NCBI GenBank assembly: GCA_021151695.1
Contig: JAGKWU010000015.1
Span: forward strand, 31,990 to 95,989
Direction: 5' to 3'
Length of the DNA: 64,000 nt
Source of the DNA: Cellvibrionaceae bacterium
GTDB lineage: Bacteria; Pseudomonadota; Gammaproteobacteria; Pseudomonadales; Cellvibrionaceae
A program made the translations under genes and the position numbers. Positions 60,875 to 64,000 of the stretch are shown here, piece by piece (position 1 is the stretch's first letter; every line of letters starts with the position of its first letter). The notes under the pieces are model-generated. The model saw nothing but the letters and a program-made list of their open reading frames with translations. It did not search any database and was not told where the DNA came from.

Positions 60875-63800
60875 TTAGTGCGTGTCGATCAAACGACCCG
60901 CCGAATCATAGGTGTAATTCGTTGTTGTTGTTTGATAACCAATCACTCGCAAATAGTCGATATTGATATCACCAGCACTGCCAGGAAACACAATTCGAAT
61001 TTTATTGACGCCCGCGTTCAACGAAACATCCGTGGATTTTGAAGACCAATCCTGCCAGGTTGATGCGGAGGAGAAGGTCAATGTATTGGTGGCGACACCA
61101 TTAACCAATAGGTTCATTGGTACATCCGCACTTCCGCCATTACCGTAGCCAAATACTAAGCTTGCATAACCAGCTTCTGCCTGGGTTACACTCCACTCAA
61201 CATAGGTACCCGCCACACCAGCAGCAAAATGTGCGTATCCAGTTCCTGAATATCCAGAAACATCAGTTGCAACAGAAGCACCGGAGAGCGTTGCCGTTTC
61301 AGCCTGATAAAGAGTTCCATCAGTGGGAACTGATGAAGCTGTAGAGGAGCTACTGGTTGTGGATGATCCCTCACTGGAAGACTCAACAATAACCAATACA
61401 GGCACACTGAGATCGCCACACAGCACACTGTTATATCGACAGGCCTGCACATAATAGGTGTAATGACCACTACTCATTCCTGAAATCAATTTTTGTGTGC
61501 TATCAACAACCGCGACTAATTGTGAGCCTTCATAAAGTTTGTAAGTTATCGCATTGGCTACCTGACCCCAGCTCAAGGTGTAGCTACCAGGCTCACCTAA
61601 AACGGGTTGATTCATGGATGGCGCCTGTAGTGACGCAATGGATATTGGATTGGATTCTATTGCGGGTTTGCAATTCCTGATGCCTTCAACATCTACACAA
61701 GGTTGCACGCTGTATGAATAGTTTCCGCCGGATGACGCAGCGCCAAAATTTACGGCTGGCACTATCGATAAGCGAGGCTCACCACTCGGAGCACCATTGA
61801 AATTTTGTTGCACCAAATAATAGGCTGCACCCGATACCGGACTCCAACTAACAGACGTTGCGCCGGCTTGCTCATCATATGCGGCAGCCACTGCTCCCAT
61901 ATCGGCAAGAAGCGCTACCACAACACGGTACGGAAGACTTGGCTCCGTACAAACTACCGAATTGCAGGCGGCAATCTGATAAAAATAAACACCGTTGGTT
62001 TTACCACTGATATCGAAACTGGTCCCTGTAACATTTTGTGCATTGTTGTTCTCACTGAATTGATATCCAGTAACATTCTGAGAAGACGACCAAGTGACGG
62101 TATAATTTCCGGTGTAGTTGGTAGAAGGTGCGGACAAGATCACACTCGGTCCGGGTGCATTTACGGTTATAGGATCGGAGTCAGTAGTGCTGGGATTGCA
62201 ACGCTGGTAGTCCAACGCTTCTCCACAGGACTGCACTCTGTATTGATATACACCACCTGCAATCAGCTTTGGAAACGCATAAAGTTGTGCATTGGTAACC
62301 TTTATTGCATTAGCCCAAACACCATCATGTTGCTGCTGGACTAAATAGTAAGTTGCACCAGATGCCGGAGGCCAATAAATCGTTGTTATAGCTGTGCTAG
62401 TATTAAAGTTAGCATACACATATCCAGGCTTTTCCGGATTAACCACTTTGATTTGCTGCGTATTGGACGGAGTAGTACAACCAGTTCCGTTACAAGCAAG
62501 CACCTTATAGGTGTATGCACCGGTTATTTTTGCACTATACGTTTTTGATGTTGCAAGCGGATCACCCGTGTTTGTAACCAGCTGTTCGTTTTCATATAAC
62601 TCATAACTTGCCGCTAACTCATCGGTTGTCCATGACAGAACATAATTTCCATCAGTGCTTGTTTGAGCATTTATACTTAACGCAGGTATCTTCGTCGGTT
62701 TAGGTATATTTACCGTTACAGTCTTGGTATCACCTGGAGTACAAGCAGTGGCGCAATCTTCTATTTGATAACGGAAATTGCCATTTTTATTTTGATGTAG
62801 TGTAAGAGTTCCGCTGCCAGAGGTTAGCCCATTACTAATGTTAACCCATGGGCCATCATTATAGCTTTCATTGATTTTTATTGATCCGCTTCCATAAGCC
62901 CAAGATATGTCGTAAGAGCCAGTCGCGTTCGATGTAGGTATATTCGTAAACTTTGCGAGTATGTCATTTACTTTGAAAATGAATTTGTCACTCGCAGTAC
63001 TAACACCATCTGAAACAAAAACTGTAACCTCTGTTTGGCCAACCACACCAGTCGGATACAACGTAATCGTTCGCGTACCGCCATTATTCGTTAATACAAT
63101 ATTTGAAGCGTTGTTGGGTAACAGCGTCATGTTTGTTGACAACGCCCAAACATTTAAGGAAGCACTGGCCGTTTCCTTATCGCTCACAATAAAGCTGATG
63201 ACACCGGAATTCGGAACATCCTCACCAATTGCTTTATCGGCAATATCAGATATTTCAGGCACATCGTTAACGGCATTAACAGTTACCGGAACATCGACCG
63301 TTTTTGATGCTGAACCGTCAGAAACTTTAATGGTTATTGAGGTGGTCCCACTAGCCTCGGGAGCAGGATTAACAACAACAGAATAATATGAACCACTTCC
63401 GCTCACAGTAACACTGGAAATAATTGCCGTGTTATTTGAGACAGCCGATACCTGTAAAGAAGAAAGTGAAGAATCAATATCATAAACAGCAAAGGAATTT
63501 CCAGCCGATGGCTTATCTTCGTCAGTGGTTATCGAGAAAGGATATGCTGTTATGCCGGGCGCATCATTCACCGCTGTAACATTTATCGTAAAGCTGGTGG
63601 AAACGGCAGGCGCAGCTCCGTCAGATACACTCAAGGTAATTACTGCCGTTCCATTTGCATCTGCAACAGGTGTCAGCACAAGAGTACGACTAGCACCTGT
63701 CCCCGAAATTTGAATACCTGAATTAGCAATTATACTGGTATCGCTTGAAGAGCCAGTTACAGTTAACGAGTTCACATCGGAATCCACATCACCAATAGTA

Positions 63801-64000
63801 AATGCAATAGGCGAGGATGCCGTGTCTTCACTGGTGGTTTGCGTGGAAATAGCTGAGATGGTAGGTGCGTCATTTACAGCACTGATCATCACAGGAATAT
63901 CCACTGTCCTGGTCGATGAGCCGTCGTACGCTTTCAACGTAATCATTCCCGTGCCTGTCGCGTTAGGAGCGGGATTCACCACGAAGGAGTAATAAGCACC
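60875..64000 (-). CDS. Giant cadherin-like/Fn3-like/CBM6 protein, partial
   Basis: Open to the right edge, so the N-terminus is missing; at least 1041 residues are visible. First come three or four tandem cadherin/VCBS-type repeats with the linker VNDAP (for example SAVNDAP, TAVNDAP), then about six Fn3-like modules (SWSPVSGAAYYLVQQ, SYTLSWGQVANAITYKLYEG), a Ser-rich linker, a CBM6/CBM35-type carbohydrate-binding domain (YQAETATLSG to NIDYLRVIGY) and a short tail NYTYDSAGRLIDTH that is a YD repeat. It lies 64 bp upstream of the Rhs gene, so they are probably one operon. It looks like a secreted adhesin or scaffold that binds polysaccharide. Confidence 0.82.
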   Translation of the reverse strand, partial: GAYYSFVVNPAPNATGTGMITLKAYDGSSTRTVDIPVMISAVNDAPTISAISTQTTSEDTASSPIAFTIGDVDSDVNSLTVTGSSSDTSIIANSGIQISGTGASRTLVLTPVADANGTAVITLSVSDGAAPAVSTSFTINVTAVNDAPGITAYPFSITTDEDKPSAGNSFAVYDIDSSLSSLQVSAVSNNTAIISSVTVSGSGSYYSVVVNPAPEASGTTSITIKVSDGSASKTVDVPVTVNAVNDVPEISDIADKAIGEDVPNSGVISFIVSDKETASASLNVWALSTNMTLLPNNASNIVLTNNGGTRTITLYPTGVVGQTEVTVFVSDGVSTASDKFIFKVNDILAKFTNIPTSNATGSYDISWAYGSGSIKINESYNDGPWVNISNGLTSGSGTLTLHQNKNGNFRYQIEDCATACTPGDTKTVTVNIPKPTKIPALSINAQTSTDGNYVLSWTTDELAASYELYENEQLVTNTGDPLATSKTYSAKITGAYTYKVLACNGTGCTTPSNTQQIKVVNPEKPGYVYANFNTSTAITTIYWPPASGATYYLVQQQHDGVWANAIKVTNAQLYAFPKLIAGGVYQYRVQSCGEALDYQRCNPSTTDSDPITVNAPGPSVILSAPSTNYTGNYTVTWSSSQNVTGYQFSENNNAQNVTGTSFDISGKTNGVYFYQIAACNSVVCTEPSLPYRVVVALLADMGAVAAAYDEQAGATSVSWSPVSGAAYYLVQQNFNGAPSGEPRLSIVPAVNFGAASSGGNYSYSVQPCVDVEGIRNCKPAIESNPISIASLQAPSMNQPVLGEPGSYTLSWGQVANAITYKLYEGSQLVAVVDSTQKLISGMSSGHYTYYVQACRYNSVLCGDLSVPVLVIVESSSEGSSTTSSSSTASSVPTDGTLYQAETATLSGASVATDVSGYSGTGYAHFAAGVAGTYVEWSVTQAEAGYASLVFGYGNGGSADVPMNLLVNGVATNTLTFSSASTWQDWSSKSTDVSLNAGVNKIRIVFPGSAGDINIDYLRVIGYQTTTTNYTYDSAGRLIDTH

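Noticed and set aside
1..64000. Prophage, integron or insertion sequence
   Set aside because: No integrase, transposase or phage structural gene was recognised on either strand.

Overview
The window looks like chromosome of a plant-cell-wall-degrading gammaproteobacterium of the Cellvibrio type. The evidence is a CBM2-polySer-CBM10-polySer-GH5 enzyme, an arabinanase whose catalytic-residue spacing matches my recollection of Cellvibrio japonicus Arb43A, many TonB-dependent receptors, and GH28, GH105, GH43, GH97, GH127 and CE8 enzymes. All family calls come from reading motifs; no database search was run. No rRNA, tRNA, CRISPR array, insertion sequence or prophage was seen.

Left part (1-21 kb), pectin and uronate catabolism. 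A TerB-like membrane protein is followed by a pectin methylesterase, a fructuronate reductase (uxuB) and KDG kinase (kdgK). Next come a three-gene proton-translocating transhydrogenase operon (pntA1-pntA2-pntB) and altronate dehydratase (uxaA). Across a 0.7 kb regulatory gap lie a Tat-exported GH28 polygalacturonase, a TonB-dependent receptor, a DUF4861-GH105 fusion, kduI and kduD. Together they would demethylate and cut pectin, import oligomers, hydrolyse unsaturated ends and feed KDG to KdgK. A thioesterase, cytochrome b561 and YceI follow as housekeeping genes.

Middle (21-33 kb), arabinan and galactan side-chains: two related GH43 exo-enzymes with ricin-type lectin repeats, a GH97 glycosidase, a candidate structured small RNA, galM, a GH43 endo-arabinanase and the modular GH5. 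From 32.7 to 36.6 kb lies a set of small accessory genes: an XRE-membrane regulator, a lone RebB-like R-body protein, a VOC protein and several small membrane proteins.

Right part (36.7-55.8 kb), a second arabinan block: a GH43, two paralogous alpha-helical repeat proteins on either side of a methyltransferase, a GH5, a DUF481 outer-membrane protein, a GH127 beta-L-arabinofuranosidase, and two near-twin TonB receptors around a large GH43-LamG lipoprotein. A 12-bp motif (TTRTCWTACAAT) recurs at or near the predicted -10 of at least seven of these units and suggests one unrecognised arabinan regulon. A different LacI-type operator, in pairs 32 bp apart, occurs before the polygalacturonase and the GH5 gene.

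Right edge (56-64 kb): a Sec-exported Rhs/YD-repeat protein with a small zinc-ribbon membrane protein directly downstream (a possible immunity protein), preceded by a giant cadherin-like/Fn3-like/CBM6 protein that runs off the window and ends in a YD-repeat fragment. Four copies of a palindromic repeat are scattered through intergenic spaces.
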